Positions 1-10,939 of a DNA stretch of 64,000 nucleotides are shown piece after piece. Origin of the DNA: Glandiceps talaboti. Lineage: Eukaryota > Hemichordata > Enteropneusta > Spengelidae. Every line of letters starts with the position of its first letter. The stretch's first letter is position 1. Under the pieces are notes generated by a model. The model saw only the letters and a program-made list of their open reading frames with translations. It made no database searches and was not told the origin of the DNA. Made by a program: the position numbers and the translations under genes. The DNA is taken from positions 5,621,001 through 5,685,000 of the forward strand of contig NC_135556.1 of assembly GCF_964340395.1 (NCBI RefSeq), read 5' to 3'.

Positions 1-881
1 GGCAGAGTTGGCGAGTTTCTTTAGTTTAAGAGTCTTTCAAGGCAAGTTTTAGACTACCCTGGCAATAATTTCACATCATTTTCTCTAAACGATAGTACAA
101 CTAAAAAAATAGCAATTAATCTTTAATCGTAGGCTCAAATATTTAAGAAAAGTTTAATACCATTATGACAGTAAAGATAGTTGATCTGATTGTTAGTTGA
201 CTGCATGAGTGACCTCTGGGGTGAGGTAGTCCGAGCAGCCCCGCCCCCCCCCCCCGCCATAGCAGATCTAGGGGTGATTTGGTTCTATTGAGGCAATTTT
301 AGGTTATTCATAGCCATTAATGTAATATTTCACAGCTTCGAAATCTTAAGTTAATGTAAGTTTTAAATGTGTTTCGCATGACACGTACAAGTGGGCCAGG
401 TAGTATCCGTAACATTGGTATAGTGGCATTACTCTTGCAGATATAGTTAATGTCACTGATGTGTTAATGAATGTTAGGTGCTCATACCTACTATGTATAA
501 TAGAAATTGGAATCTGATGAGATGTGGTAATTTGTAGTGTCGATAACATGAAGTGTTCAAAATAGAAAGCATTACAATGCGTATTAATCCCTTCATACTG
601 AAGAATAGTTCTTTACATTTATAAACTATCTATATATACCATTACGGAAATTTCAATTTTCGCCCCGTGAAGCATATTGGTCATTGATTGTGAAATACCC
701 AAGTATTTACATGACATTTTCTGTAACTACATGTAGTGTGGTAGGTAATACAAAGTTATGTTTGAGCGTCACTCCATGTGAAGTAATATTCTATTAATTG
801 TATTCATCAAATAACTTTCGAAGGCAGAAACCATCCCAAAATTATTTGAATCTTTTGACAGTGTTTGATTTACAATTTCAG
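1..881. other. No gene recognised; intergenic or intron
   Basis: AT-rich sequence with a C-tract near 241-256. No convincing exon is visible. It may be the intron upstream of the SLC7 exon that starts at 882. Confidence 0.4.
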
Positions 882-1031
882 ATTGGTGTAATTGTTACGT
901 CGTATGTCAGAAAAGGTATCAATAGACTGTTGAATTTTACCTCATTTGAAATATTCCAGGTGACGAGTGGAACTGTTGCTTCCCTTTTATACCTCCGATG
1001 GAAACGACCAGACATTCCTCGTCCATTTAAG
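882..1031 (+). CDS. Partial SLC7 (LAT family) amino-acid transporter, internal exon
   Basis: A 150-nt, 50-codon phase-0 exon. It is bounded by a polypyrimidine-AG acceptor (AG at 880-881) and a GT donor at 1032 (AAG|GTAGAT). The translation aligns almost without gaps to the late transmembrane region of light-chain amino-acid transporters: an LLNFTSF stretch, a hydrophobic helix, then LYLRWKRPDIPRPFK, matching the family pattern LxxRxxxPxxxRPxK. SLC7 light chains exchange amino acids across the plasma membrane, usually with an SLC3 heavy chain. Earlier exons would lie left of the window. The next expected exon (after PFK, phase 0) is not downstream on this strand. A matching one sits at 2624-2798 on the minus strand. 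Family assignment is by my own comparison with SLC7A5-like proteins; the exact paralogue is unknown. Confidence 0.72.
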
Positions 1032-1274
1032 GTAGATTTTTCATTCCTCTTTCTCTTGTGCTATTGAATTAATATTATCAATTAACAGTCACTATTCTGT
1101 CATTTGTCCGGGAAGGGCGGGGAGTTGTTTTGCTGTCTCCTTGATTATTTTTCAGCAAAACACAAACATATTTCCTTTTCGGTAGTAATGTGCCCCTAAG
1201 TCACATAATGAAATACTGTACAAATCAACAAACACTGAAATTATCATATTTTAATAACTATAATGATAAGGCAT

Positions 1275-1610
1275 GATGGGTGAATGTTAGCGTGTCCGGC
1301 TTGGAATCTGCAGGTTGCAGGTTCGAGCCCCATTGCTGCCGTTTGTTTCGGAGTGGCTAAAGTCCTTGGGCAAGATTTGAACCACTGTGCCTCAGTCCAC
1401 CCAGCTGTATAATTGGGGACCTGGTAGGACAGGGGTTGCAATGTGAATTCTTTAATCCTATGCGCTTATAAAGGCTGCAATGGAGTTGATGAAGTATAAA
1501 GGGCCGTTGTGCCGATATGATTCGAGCCAGGGGTAATAATTGTATTAAAAGCGCTTTGAGCATAGAGTGGGAAAGCGCTATATAAACACTAACCGTATTA
1601 TTATTATTAT
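1275..1610 (+). mobile_element. tRNA-derived SINE with target-site duplication
   Basis: The 5' part has a tRNA-like pol III promoter: an A-box-like TTAGCGTGTCCGG and a B box GGTTCGAGCCCC. The 3' part contains AAAGCGCTATATAAA-type sequence and a TTA-repeat tail. The 336-bp body is flanked by an exact 8-bp direct repeat TAAGGCAT (1267-1274 and 1611-1618), which marks both ends as a retroposed insertion. It lies between the two SLC7 exons. Confidence 0.75.
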
Positions 1611-1619
1611 TAAGGCATT

Positions 1620-2130
1620 GTGACAGAACATACCCATACAATTTATACATTTGAAGAATGTACAACTTTACATCAAGCGTGACGTTTGATGTAAATATTT
1701 ATTATGTATAGCATTCAACATATTGACAGTAGCTAAATGAATTCTTACTTCTCTCCAAATATGTCCCGATAATTAACTAGACCTATTTTTAATCAGGTGA
1801 ACAATATAACGTACAATATTAAAGAGTTCAAAGGTTTGGTAGGGATTTAGGTTCGATATATTCCAGAACTATTTCATATTTTTCCGACCGAAGAAAAGTT
1901 CACTTCCCTTCTCTCTACAAACCACTCACCGTATACATCATCTAGCAATTTTCATATTTAAGTCATGTAAGACAAGAAGAGGGAATTTTATCCAGTTATG
2001 AATGAACCGGACACCTATAAATGTTTTTCATTTTCAACATTTATTTATTAATAATTGTACATATAAGTTTGTTGATCGATCCCGTCTTGTCGTGTAAAAT
2101 ATCACATTTTTTGTATCATGAACAGTGGCC
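1620..2130. other. No gene recognised
   Basis: AT-rich non-coding sequence between the SINE and the left arm of the inverted repeat. No exon or RNA gene is visible. Confidence 0.4.
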
Positions 2131-2132
2131 CT

Positions 2133-2206
2133 TTACTAAAATAAATAATTTAGGTTCAAACCGTGACCTATATTTTATAAGTGTCATTCCACAACTAAAT
2201 CACAAA
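2133..2206 (+). repeat. Left arm of 74-bp inverted repeat
   Basis: This arm is the reverse complement of 2827-2900 with about two mismatches. The arms enclose about 620 bp that carry the minus-strand SLC7 exon and a GA microsatellite. Confidence 0.85.
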
Positions 2207-2239
2207 GCCACACAGGTTTACACTCATACGGAGACAGAC

Positions 2240-2243
<4 letters not shown>

Positions 2244-2312
<69 letters not shown>
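2244..2312. repeat. (AG)n microsatellite
   Basis: About 34 uninterrupted AG dinucleotides, preceded by a few GACA units. It lies inside the segment enclosed by the 74-bp inverted repeat. Confidence 0.95.
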
Positions 2313-2623
2313 CAGTCAAAATCTAGAAGTCACTTTATTCCACGTTTCCCAAACATTGAAATTCTACTTGTAACCTTGAAATTATAGTGACGTCATTGGT
2401 TCTAAATTTGTTATGAAACTAACGCCCCCGAGGTTTAATTTGGTTCAGACGATAAGAAATTTCATAGCCCCCTTCGCACCCCCAATTTCTTTCGTGGGGG
2501 CTCCTCAGCCCCCTGCCGTAAATTCTGCTCGTTCCCTAAGACAGAGAACTATTTTGCTGATATTGGTGTTTACGCTGATATTGGTCTTTATGTTAATATC
2601 ATAACTGTATTGACCCCCCCTAC

Positions 2624-2798
2624 CTGTAAAGTTTTGGAAAAATTTGGATTTGTTTTTCCACTTTCCAAAGTAGTATACCGGTACACCAGTCAGAATAATT
2701 GCTACTCCGATTCCCGCTTCAACAGGTGCCGCGATTAATCCAGTTACTTCCAGGTATATTACGAATAAAAAGAATATAAAGGGTATGAGTAGAGCAAC
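2624..2798 (-). CDS. Partial SLC7 amino-acid transporter, next exon, opposite strand
   Basis: A 175-nt minus-strand exon, phase 0 in and phase 1 out. Its acceptor is at 2800-2799 (TCTTCAAG|GTT) and its donor at 2623-2622 (ACAG|GTAGGG). The translation begins VALLIPFIFFLF, continues through a membrane helix and the strongly family-like APVEAGIGVAIILTGVPVYY, and ends in a basic KWKNKSKFF segment. This is what follows RPxKV in SLC7 proteins, so it reads as the direct continuation of the exon at 882-1031, which is on the other strand. Either this piece has been inverted (it sits between 74-bp inverted repeats) or it comes from a second copy. The C-terminal exon was not found. Confidence 0.75.
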
Positions 2799-2826
2799 CT
2801 TGAAGACAACACATACCGTCAAGTTT

Positions 2827-2900
2827 TTTGTGATTTAGTTGTGGAATGACACTTATAAAATATAGGTCACAGTTTGAACCTAAATCATTTATTTTAGTAA
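2827..2900 (-). repeat. Right arm of 74-bp inverted repeat
   Basis: Reverse complement of 2133-2206, about 97% identical by eye. See the left-arm entry for what it encloses. Confidence 0.85.
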
Positions 2901-3350
2901 TGACATTACAACTTGTGTTCTGGCATTATTAGAACTGTTGATTGCATAGTTCGTAGTTCCTGTACATTTTTCATTCATATAATAAATTATGTCATCGGAT
3001 CATTTATAAGTTAAACCCTAATACCATGTTCGAGTTCAGTTAATTTCAAATAATGATTAAGAATACACCGGTAAGTAGAATACTGTGTTATTTGCAGAAA
3101 AAATCACACCCTAAAACATATAAACTCATATAATTACAAATTATCGATAAAAATCGTTTAACATCCAACGTTCACTTTCTGTATATACAAAAACAGACTT
3201 GTTTATTGTTGCTTAACGGCTTTTTTTAAAAACGTACATACATGTAATCTGGTTCGATTTATTAAAAATCAAAAATAATTACGCATTTCTTATCCACACT
3301 ATGACTTTAAATGATTCACTTCGTTGCCTATTTTTCCCTTCAACATGAAC

Positions 3351-4550
3351 CTACACAAATATTATCACATTTTCATTCTCTGTTTTCAAAGATTTTAAAG
3401 TTGTTTTAAGTTCAGTCAGCTCAGTTTCTAGAGCACTAACCTTTTCTAATATTTTGGTTTGGATTTCTAAGTCATGTCTAAATTTGTAAAAATCGTTGTC
3501 ACCGTCATCACGTAGCTCGTTTCCATGTGACCATCTTCTGCTAGTTTCTGGTTCAATAACGCTAACTGTGTTAAACCTGCTTTGATTTGATGTTTGCTCT
3601 CTGCGACAGAAGATCGCTACGAAACCACTTCGAAATGGACGACACCAAACCGCGTAAATGAATGGATTGAGACAAACGTTACAGGCCGCAAAAATTATAG
3701 TGAAATTGTAAAATTTACTATTCAAGTCAATTTGATAGCCAAAATTTGCGCTGAGGTATAGAAACTGGTTTGGCGCCCAACATATTCCAAAACATAAGCA
3801 GACGATCAGAAACATTTTCACCACTTTCTTTCTAGCTTTAGTAGTTAGACTAGAAGATGTTGCGTCGCAATTCTGTGAAGAGTGCCGAAGCGCCATGAAT
3901 ATTCTTCCATACGCTAGAAGGAGGAGTAACAGCGGGATGAAATAAGTGGTGAAGAAAAGTCCGATGCCTGTGAAGGTTTGATACCATTCTCCAAATGGCC
4001 ACTTGTATCTGCACGTCTGTTGCTCAGCATCGTACGAACTGTTGTATACGCAGAAACTCTGCATTATGAATGCTGACAGCCAAACAACGATGATGATCAA
4101 AGATGCTGATGGTTTCCTCCTCTGAGTTTTGTAAGAAAGTGGGTGAACTATCGCAAAGTACCGTTCAACTGTGATGGCCAAAAGACTGTATGTAGAAGCA
4201 ACTAAACTGACCCACAGGAATGTTGCCTTGAACGTCCGACAGTATATCTCCCCTAGTATGCCAGACGGAATCGGGAAAAAACCTCGAAGAGTTCGAGGAA
4301 TTAGAAATACTGACGATATGAAGTCAGCAACTGCTAAAGACACGGTTAGCTTGTACGTCAGTTGACTACGAAGAGACTGTCGTCCTAACATGACAACGAT
4401 TACTACAAAGTTACTCACGATGCCAACGATAGCAATGATGATTTCAGTGGTCTGGACATAGCTCCATTGTGGACCTGTTGCCGAGTAGGATGTTGAGGCG
4501 TTATTACCAGATGTGTATGATCCATTGGATGTATTCATTTTTAACACCAC
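3351..4550 (-). CDS. Class A (rhodopsin-like) G-protein-coupled receptor, intact, single exon
   Basis: A 399-residue receptor in one exon. The N-terminus (about 1-33) is rich in N-glycosylation sequons (NTS, NGS, NAS). Seven membrane segments follow. TM1 is about 36-56. TM2 holds LAVAD (72-76). C104 before TM3 and C180 in extracellular loop 2 can form the usual disulfide. TM3 ends in ERY (129-131). TM4 has W157 and TM5 has P206. TM6 has CWAP (257-260) and TM7 has NPFIY (295-299). The roughly 90-residue tail ends in a leucine heptad segment (I367, V371, L374, L378, L381, L385, L388) and the hydrophobic terminus IIFV. ATG at 4550 is used; a second ATG four codons in could also start. It is probably a peptide-type receptor coupling to heterotrimeric G proteins, but I do not recognise the ligand family. 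A decayed inverted copy lies at 9738-10939. Confidence 0.9.
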   Translation of the reverse strand: MVLKMNTSNGSYTSGNNASTSYSATGPQWSYVQTTEIIIAIVGIVSNFVVIVVMLGRQSLRSQLTYKLTVSLAVADFISSVFLIPRTLRGFFPIPSGILGEIYCRTFKATFLWVSLVASTYSLLAITVERYFAIVHPLSYKTQRRKPSASLIIIVVWLSAFIMQSFCVYNSSYDAEQQTCRYKWPFGEWYQTFTGIGLFFTTYFIPLLLLLLAYGRIFMALRHSSQNCDATSSSLTTKARKKVVKMFLIVCLCFGICWAPNQFLYLSANFGYQIDLNSKFYNFTIIFAACNVCLNPFIYAVWCRPFRSGFVAIFCRREQTSNQSRFNTVSVIEPETSRRWSHGNELRDDGDNDFYKFRHDLEIQTKILEKVSALETELTELKTTLKSLKTENENVIIFV

Positions 4551-5822
4551 ACAACAGCTTGCTATTCAACATTATGTACTTGTAACATTGCCAACTTTCG
4601 TATTTATAGATAAGGCCAAAGTAATGAAATGTTATGGTATGCATCCATACAAGCGATCGCGATGGATTGAACAATTTCATAAAAAAGACAATGTATACAT
4701 TTTGAGTAATGTGCTCTATATAATTCCTAAGTTAAAAGGTTTACTACACCATAATTATTTTCTGGCCGTACAACTTACGACGCATATTTACGTCCTGATA
4801 ACATATTTGTTTGTGGCAGCTATGACTTTCGTAGCAAAAAAAGGAGAGTAAAATGAAGAACCGGAAGAGAACAGCGATCATATGGCAAATAAATTTTATA
4901 CAGTACACAAGGGTAATTAGCAAAAAATATATTGCTTGCGAGCATTTCAAATTATCTTCCAAAGTGATCCATACGTTTACCATAGACTTTTGTTCGTTTG
5001 GCTTTAGTCAAATCTTGCAACAATCCCCATCAATTTTCCTCTTTATCGATTGTAATAATTGCAATCTGACCTGTTCATACAGGTACTTAGTGACTTGATA
5101 TGAAAATTTCACAGAGTATATAAAATCAAGTTTGATCTGCATATAGAATTCATCAAATATACAATACTGTCACAATGGAATCCAATTAATAGACGCAGAA
5201 AGATGAACAATTGAATGAAAACGTGTGTGTACTTATACCTTTTTTGTAAATATATAAGCCTTATTGGAAATGTAAAACGGCGAGAAATAAATGTTTGCAT
5301 TATATTTACAATACTGTTCAAATAACAACCATTCAAAATAAACGTACAATACAAAACATAACATTTAGTATTCTGGATTAAAATGGTTAGACAGGCAGTG
5401 CAATTAGATTGTAACCATTACAATCAAATGTATGGCTACCCTGCAATTTAACTACAGCATGTTATCATGAATTGTGTAAGATGAACGCATGTCAATGTCA
5501 CGTGTTCACGTGTTCATCAGAAAATAAGATGTTTTTTTTTTAAAAAACAATGAGGACATTGTCTGATGAAGGCGGAAGAACATCGTGTCTTTGCAAGTAT
5601 GTCACTACTCCAGGAAATTATAGTATGTTTATGAGTCTTCGCAGATTATGAATATTTATTAGAATGCACACCGATATATTCATGACTACATGCATCTTAA
5701 ATCATGCGTACAGTGGCACTTTTAAGATAATTGCATCGTATCAGTATACGACAGCTGTCTTTCGGATGTACATGTCTTTCGGCTGTCTTTCGGATGTACA
5801 TTGTCCTGTAAACCTTATTATC
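4551..5822. other. No gene recognised between GPCR and LINE
   Basis: AT-rich upstream region of the GPCR gene. A short direct duplication (TCTTTCGGATGTACAT) lies at about 5758-5801, just before LINE homology starts. No exon is visible. Confidence 0.4.
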
Positions 5823-7465
5823 AAAGCGAAAATTGCAAGTTCTATCAACGAATCTTCCAGTGACACCTCTCAGGTTATTCCTACTTCTAATTCTGTAAAT
5901 GGTAATTTTAACTCGCTCAAAACTAAATGGCAGACTGAACTTTCAGGTGTTTTCAAAAACACATTTAATGAGCATGCAGAGGCCATTGAAACCCTCAACA
6001 AAAAGATTGTTAGTACTAACAAATGTATGTTGCAGCAGGTTGACATGGACATCTTAACTACAGATCTTTGTAAGATTTTCATAAGTACTGCAAAGTCGGC
6101 CGGTATAACCAAAGAAGTTACTCTTAGAAAACCAAAAGGCAACAAGAAACAGTTGAATTCGAACAAACCATGGTTTGACAATATTTGTTTACAACAAAGG
6201 TGTGAATATATTAGAACCAAAAATAGGCTAAAGAAAATTAATACTTTCGAAGCCAAAATGGAGATTAGAAACAGAAATAAAGCATATAAAAAGCTAATTA
6301 AGCAAAAATACAGATGCTACCACAACAGTTTGCATAAGAAATTAAGGAATTTAAAGAAGGAAAACTCCAAAGAATTCTGGGATATTATTAATAAGGCAGG
6401 TAACCCCGAAACTAAGCTAGGAAAAGTGTCCATGGAAGCCTTTTTTGGTCATTTCAAGAACCTCAGCCAAAACTGTAATAGTTCTGAGCAAGATGATGCG
6501 ATATTTAACCCAAGCACTGTAAGCCACTCTGCCAATGAGTTTATTAATTTTCCCTTCACTGTGGATGAAGTCCAAAAACTTGTAGCTAAGCTTAAGAACA
6601 GGAAAGCCTGCGGAATTGATAATATCACTAATGAATTTATTAAAAATAGCCCAGACAGAATTTTAGAGATAATAGTAGCCCTCTTTAACCTTGTGCTTGA
6701 TACGGGTATAGTCCCTAGTGATTGGTGTATTGGTATGATAAAACCCCTGTATAAAAATAAGGGATCCCCTGATGACCCAGACAATTATAGAGGAATTACT
6801 TTACTTAGCTGTCTTGGGAAGCTATTCACGTCCGCACTTAATGCCAGGTTAAGCTGGTTCATTGAGAGCACTGGTACCCTTGGTGAAGAACAGGCAGGAC
6901 TTCCCATTTCAGATCGTCGTTTTCAAATTGAGAACCACAATAACTTGTGCACTATCTGCAACCTAAACGAATTAGGCGATGAATACCATTACATCCTTGT
7001 TTGCCCTGCTTTTAAAGAATTTAGACATAAATTTATCAAGAGTTATTATTACACGAAGCCAAATACACTAAAATTTGAAGAGTTACTTAACTGTAAATAT
7101 TACACCGAAACACTTGCTAAATTTGCTAAAATCATTATGACAAAATTTGAGTAATCTTTATATATATACATGTAGTCTCTTTCATCTGCCAGGTAACTGA
7201 CTTTTGCCTCTGTTATGCATGTTTTTTGGTTTTATTTTCTCAATTTTTCTTTTTGTGTAAGCATTCTTTTCCCACTTGTGTATAATGTATATGTTTTCTG
7301 TCTGTCACTTCTGTATATATCAGTTGTTTTTTGAAAGTACTTTTTGATTTGTATTTTTTGATGTGTATATTTTAACTATCTCTCATACTCCCATTGAAAG
7401 GGGTCGCAGAGTAAATAAATTATTATTATTATAATTATTATTATAAATTATTATAAATTATTATA
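5823..7465 (+). mobile_element. 5'-truncated, internally deleted non-LTR retrotransposon (LINE) with reverse-transcriptase remnant
   Basis: An open frame ending at 7154 carries LINE protein from the linker before the reverse transcriptase onwards. The first RT blocks are clear: KNRKACGIDNITNEFIK near 6596, then WCIGMIKPLYKNKG and DNYRGITLLSCLGKLF near 6780-6830. At about 6895-6920 the frame jumps from EEQAG straight to the C-terminal zinc-finger-like segment (CTIC near 6950, then H and C near 6985-7000). The catalytic YxDD palm region is therefore missing. The frame stays open across the junction. The 3' end is a TTA/ATT-rich tail at 7415-7465, typical of L2/CR1/Jockey-like LINEs. It cannot move itself. 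It lies between the two GPCR copies. Confidence 0.8.
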
Positions 7466-7650
7466 GTATAATCAGTATGTAGATATTTATTTTTAATTTC
7501 GTAGAGTGGGAATTTATATTACACTTAATGAGGAAAAATAATAAAACGTTGGCCTGTATTTCATGAGAGTATTTTTTATGAGGAAAATGTTTTTTTTTTA
7601 AATTGGATTAGGTTTTTTTCGATGGAATATTTTTCCATGGGGATTAGGGT

Positions 7651-8628
7651 TTTTTGCACAACTGAACTGAGGTTCAGTAGTGCTCTAGGCATGGCGAAAT
7701 TTCTGTGTGTGTGTGGGGGGGGGTGTAAACGACTTAAAGTCAAAAACCGCCAGACCGATTGCCTGGTATTTGGTGGAAACATTATACTTGGGGTGTATAT
7801 ATGGGAAATTGTTCAAATAAAATAACCGCATCAGAGATGTGCGTTTTGGGTAAAAAAAATGTGAGTTTTGGTCAAACAACTTTTTAAAAAACTACTGGGG
7901 CAGATTGGCCTAGAATTTGGTGGTAACATTCTTAGGGGTACAGTGTGTAAATTAAGATTTTTCAAGACATGATGATTCCATCAGTAATATACAAATTAAG
8001 GCTAAAATTGTGTCTCTTTGGTCAAAAATCGTTAATTCCAAAACTACTGTAGGCAAGTGAATAAACATTCAAATATTTATGCAAATATCCCTAGCAACCA
8101 TGACCACGCCCATTCAACAGCCAAACGGTGATGTATTTCACAAAGATAAAAACATGAACGCTTAGACAAGTGAACAAACATTCAAAAACTGTATGCAAAT
8201 ATACCTAGCAACAGTACCACGTCCATAACAACAGCCAAATGATCACATATATCGCAAAGATAACAGGGATTAATAGACAAGTGAATAAACATTCAAAAAC
8301 TGTACGTAAATGTGCCTCGCAACAAGACCATGCACATAGCAACAGTCAAATGATCATATATATTGCAAAGATAACAACATGGATTAATAAACAAATGAAT
8401 AAACATTCAAAATGTATGCAAAATTTGTCTAGCAACATGACCACGCCCATAGCAAGAGCCAATTGATCGCGTATATTGCAAAGATAACAACAGGTTTTGA
8501 TGGGCAACTGGATAGTCATTCAGCAAATAAACACCTATACCTAGAATGGATCAGCATGTGGGTAAACATTTTTAAAAACTGTACAGTTGTGCTACAAAGC
8601 TACAACGCCATAGTGGCGCTATTTTTTC
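7651..8628 (+). mobile_element. HINE/pearl-like non-autonomous repeat, copy 1
   Basis: Starts with GCACAACTGAACTGAGGTTC and a short hairpin, followed by a GT/G-rich microsatellite and a unique stretch. About four diverged ~114-bp tandem units follow (recognisable by AGCAACNNNACCACGCCCAT). It ends with ACTGTACAGTTGTGCTAC. The two ends share TAGCACAACTG-like sequence in inverted orientation. Related copies lie near 27.7-28.3, 52.5, 54.2 and 55.8 kb. The layout (subterminal inverted motif, microsatellite, internal tandem units) resembles Helentron-associated or pearl elements; that class is inferred. Confidence 0.6.
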
Positions 8629-8629
8629 C

Positions 8630-9055
8630 ATTTCATTGCATTGGAGTATTTTTTTTTAAATTGTGACCTTTTTACCTACGGCTAGAGGCAGGCGACACTT
8701 ACAGTTGAAGCTGTCAACCCTGCAAGTGGTGTCGGGGTATGATTTCGCTAAGGGACCGGTCTGTTTCTCCAGTTGGGGGTGGGTGGTGGGGGGTGGTGGT
8801 GGAATCTTCCATCGGGCCAACAAAAAGTGACTGACTCTCCCTGTCTGTAAAACCAAAAACAGGCTCCCCCCCCCCCATATCACTAAATTCTAAAACATGA
8901 TGACCCCCCCCCCCCCATATCATATTCACATGACAGGTATTTTTTGATCGTGACTCAGTGTGGACTGCTTGACTGTCTTGCAAATACTTTATAAGATCCT
9001 GGGATAGGACTATCATATAATTATTGACTACACAGGGTAAATATATTCCAAAAGG
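8630..9055. other. No gene; G/C homopolymer-rich sequence
   Basis: Several runs of 7-12 C or G (near 8868 and 8905) in otherwise unremarkable sequence. No coding signal is visible. Confidence 0.4.
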
Positions 9056-9530
9056 AGTTTAATAGAACCTTGACAATGAAAAGTAGAGGGAAGGCTTCAG
9101 AAGGAAATATGTACACCTCTCATGGGGGGGGGGGGGTCCGACGGGGTCTGGAGTTTTTTTACTCTGAAAAGTCAATTTTGAGACGAGTCAGACACTTTCA
9201 GACAATACTTTCCAAGCTTTACAAGACAGCACCAACATGTAAGAAGCAACTACATAGGGTTGAAATAGTTTTCAATATAGTTTGATAGCACCTTGACAGT
9301 AAGAGGTAGGGGGAAGAGCTTGAGACTGGGATGTATGTGTCCACCTCATGTGAGGGGGGGGGGGTCCTTTGGGGTTTCCCCTAGAAGCACCAGATGTATT
9401 TTTACTCTAAAAGTCAATTTTAGGCTATTCAGACCCTTTCAAGCAATAACTCCAAAGCTTTACAAGACAGCACCATCAAGTATCAGAAAACTATTCTTTA
9501 CAACTTACATAGGGTTGAAATATGTTCTTA
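9056..9530 (+). repeat. Two-copy direct repeat (~235 bp units)
   Basis: 9056-9280 and 9281-9530 are diverged copies. Both carry a CCTTGACA start, a 9-13 base G run, the string AAAGTCAATTTT and the shared string CTTTACAAGACAGCACCA. They look like a tandem duplication of a repeat fragment. Confidence 0.65.
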
Positions 9531-9737
9531 AAAAGTTAAATGACATCATTATAATAAAGGTCAGCACATCTAACTTTGTCCGAGAATACACACTCGATCT
9601 CGCTGCAGCTCCATCTCGAGGCAACAAAGGGTAATGTGAAAGCTGAATCTAAGTACAGGAGGAAGCAGTCAAGCATACCTAATTACTTTTCAGTAATCTA
9701 TGTGCTAAGTTACGTGTAATTTCAGACAAGCTGTCGT

Positions 9738-10939
9738 GTGGTGGTAAAAATGAATACATCCAATGGATCCTACACATCTGGTAACAACGCCTCAACATCC
9801 TACTCGGCAACAGGTCCACAATGGAGCTATGTCCAGATCACTGAAATCATCATTGCTATCGTTGGCATCATGAGTAACTTTGTAGTAATCGTTGTCATGT
9901 TAGGACGACAGTCTCTTCGTGCTCGCCTGACGTACAAACTGACGGCGTGTTTAGCAGTCGCTGACTTTATATCGTCAGTATTTCTAATTCCTCGAACTCT
10001 TCAAGGTTTTTTCCCGATTCCGTCTGGCATACTAGGGGAGATATACTGTCGGACATTCAAGGCAACATTCCTGTGGGTCAGTTTAGTTGCTTCTACATAC
10101 AGTCTTTTGGCCATCACAGTTGAACGGTACTTTGCGATAGTTCACCCACTTTCTTACAACACTCAGAGGAGGAAACCATTGAACAGCATCTTTGATCATC
10201 ATCGTTGTTTGGCTGTCAGCATTCATAATGCCGAGTTTCTGCGTATACAACAGTTCGTACGATGCTGAGCGACAGACGTGCAGATTCAAGTGGCCATTCG
10301 GAGAATGGTATCAAACCTTCGCAGGCATCGGACTTTTCTTTGCCACTTATTTCATCCCGCTGTTACTCCTCATTCTAGCCTACGGTAGAATATTCATGGT
10401 CCTTCGGCGCTCTTCACAGAATTGCGACGCAACATCTTCTAGTCTAACCATTAAAGCTAGAAAGAAAGTAGTGAAAATGTTTCTGATCGTCTGCTTATGT
10501 TTTGGAATATGTTGGGCGCCAAACCAATTTCTTTTCCTCAGTGCAAATTTTGGCTATCAAGTAGACTTCGATAGTAAATTCTACAACTTCACAAGAATTT
10601 TTGCGGCCTGTAACGTTTGTCTCAATCCATTCATTTACGCGGTTTGGTGTCGTCCATTTCGAAGTGGTTTCATAGAGATCTTCTGTCGCAGAAAACAAAC
10701 CGTTAAACACAATTAGCGTTGTCGAACCAGTAACGAAAACGAGGAGACGGTTGTCACAGGGAAACGAGCCACGTGATGACGAATACGATAACAACGAGTT
10801 TGATCAATTTAGAGATCACTTAGAAATCCAATCCAAAATATTAGAAAAGGTTATTGCTCTAGAAACTGAGCTGACTGAACTTAAAACAACTTTAAAATCT
10901 TTGAAAACAGAGAATGAAAATGTGGTAATATTTGTGTAG
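9738..10939 (+). pseudogene. Inverted, frameshifted copy of the class A GPCR
   Basis: A close copy of the receptor at 3351-4550, in the opposite orientation. Frame 1 (from 9738) runs from the glycosylated N-terminus through TM3, ERY and HPLSY. A 4-bp insertion at about 10179-10184 then shifts the frame. The rest of the helices (W of TM4, CWAP, NPFIY) continue in another frame to a stop at 10714-10716. That stop is exposed by a 14-bp deletion near 10700. The coiled-coil tail continues in the third frame to the TAG at 10937. Similarity to the intact copy extends into both flanks. Only two indels break it, so it is young, or one of them is a sequencing or allele error. No splice sites that would remove the shifts are visible. 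Confidence 0.85.

Noticed and set aside
4171-4365. Plus-strand open frame opposite the GPCR
   Set aside because: Antisense shadow of the conserved receptor coding sequence.
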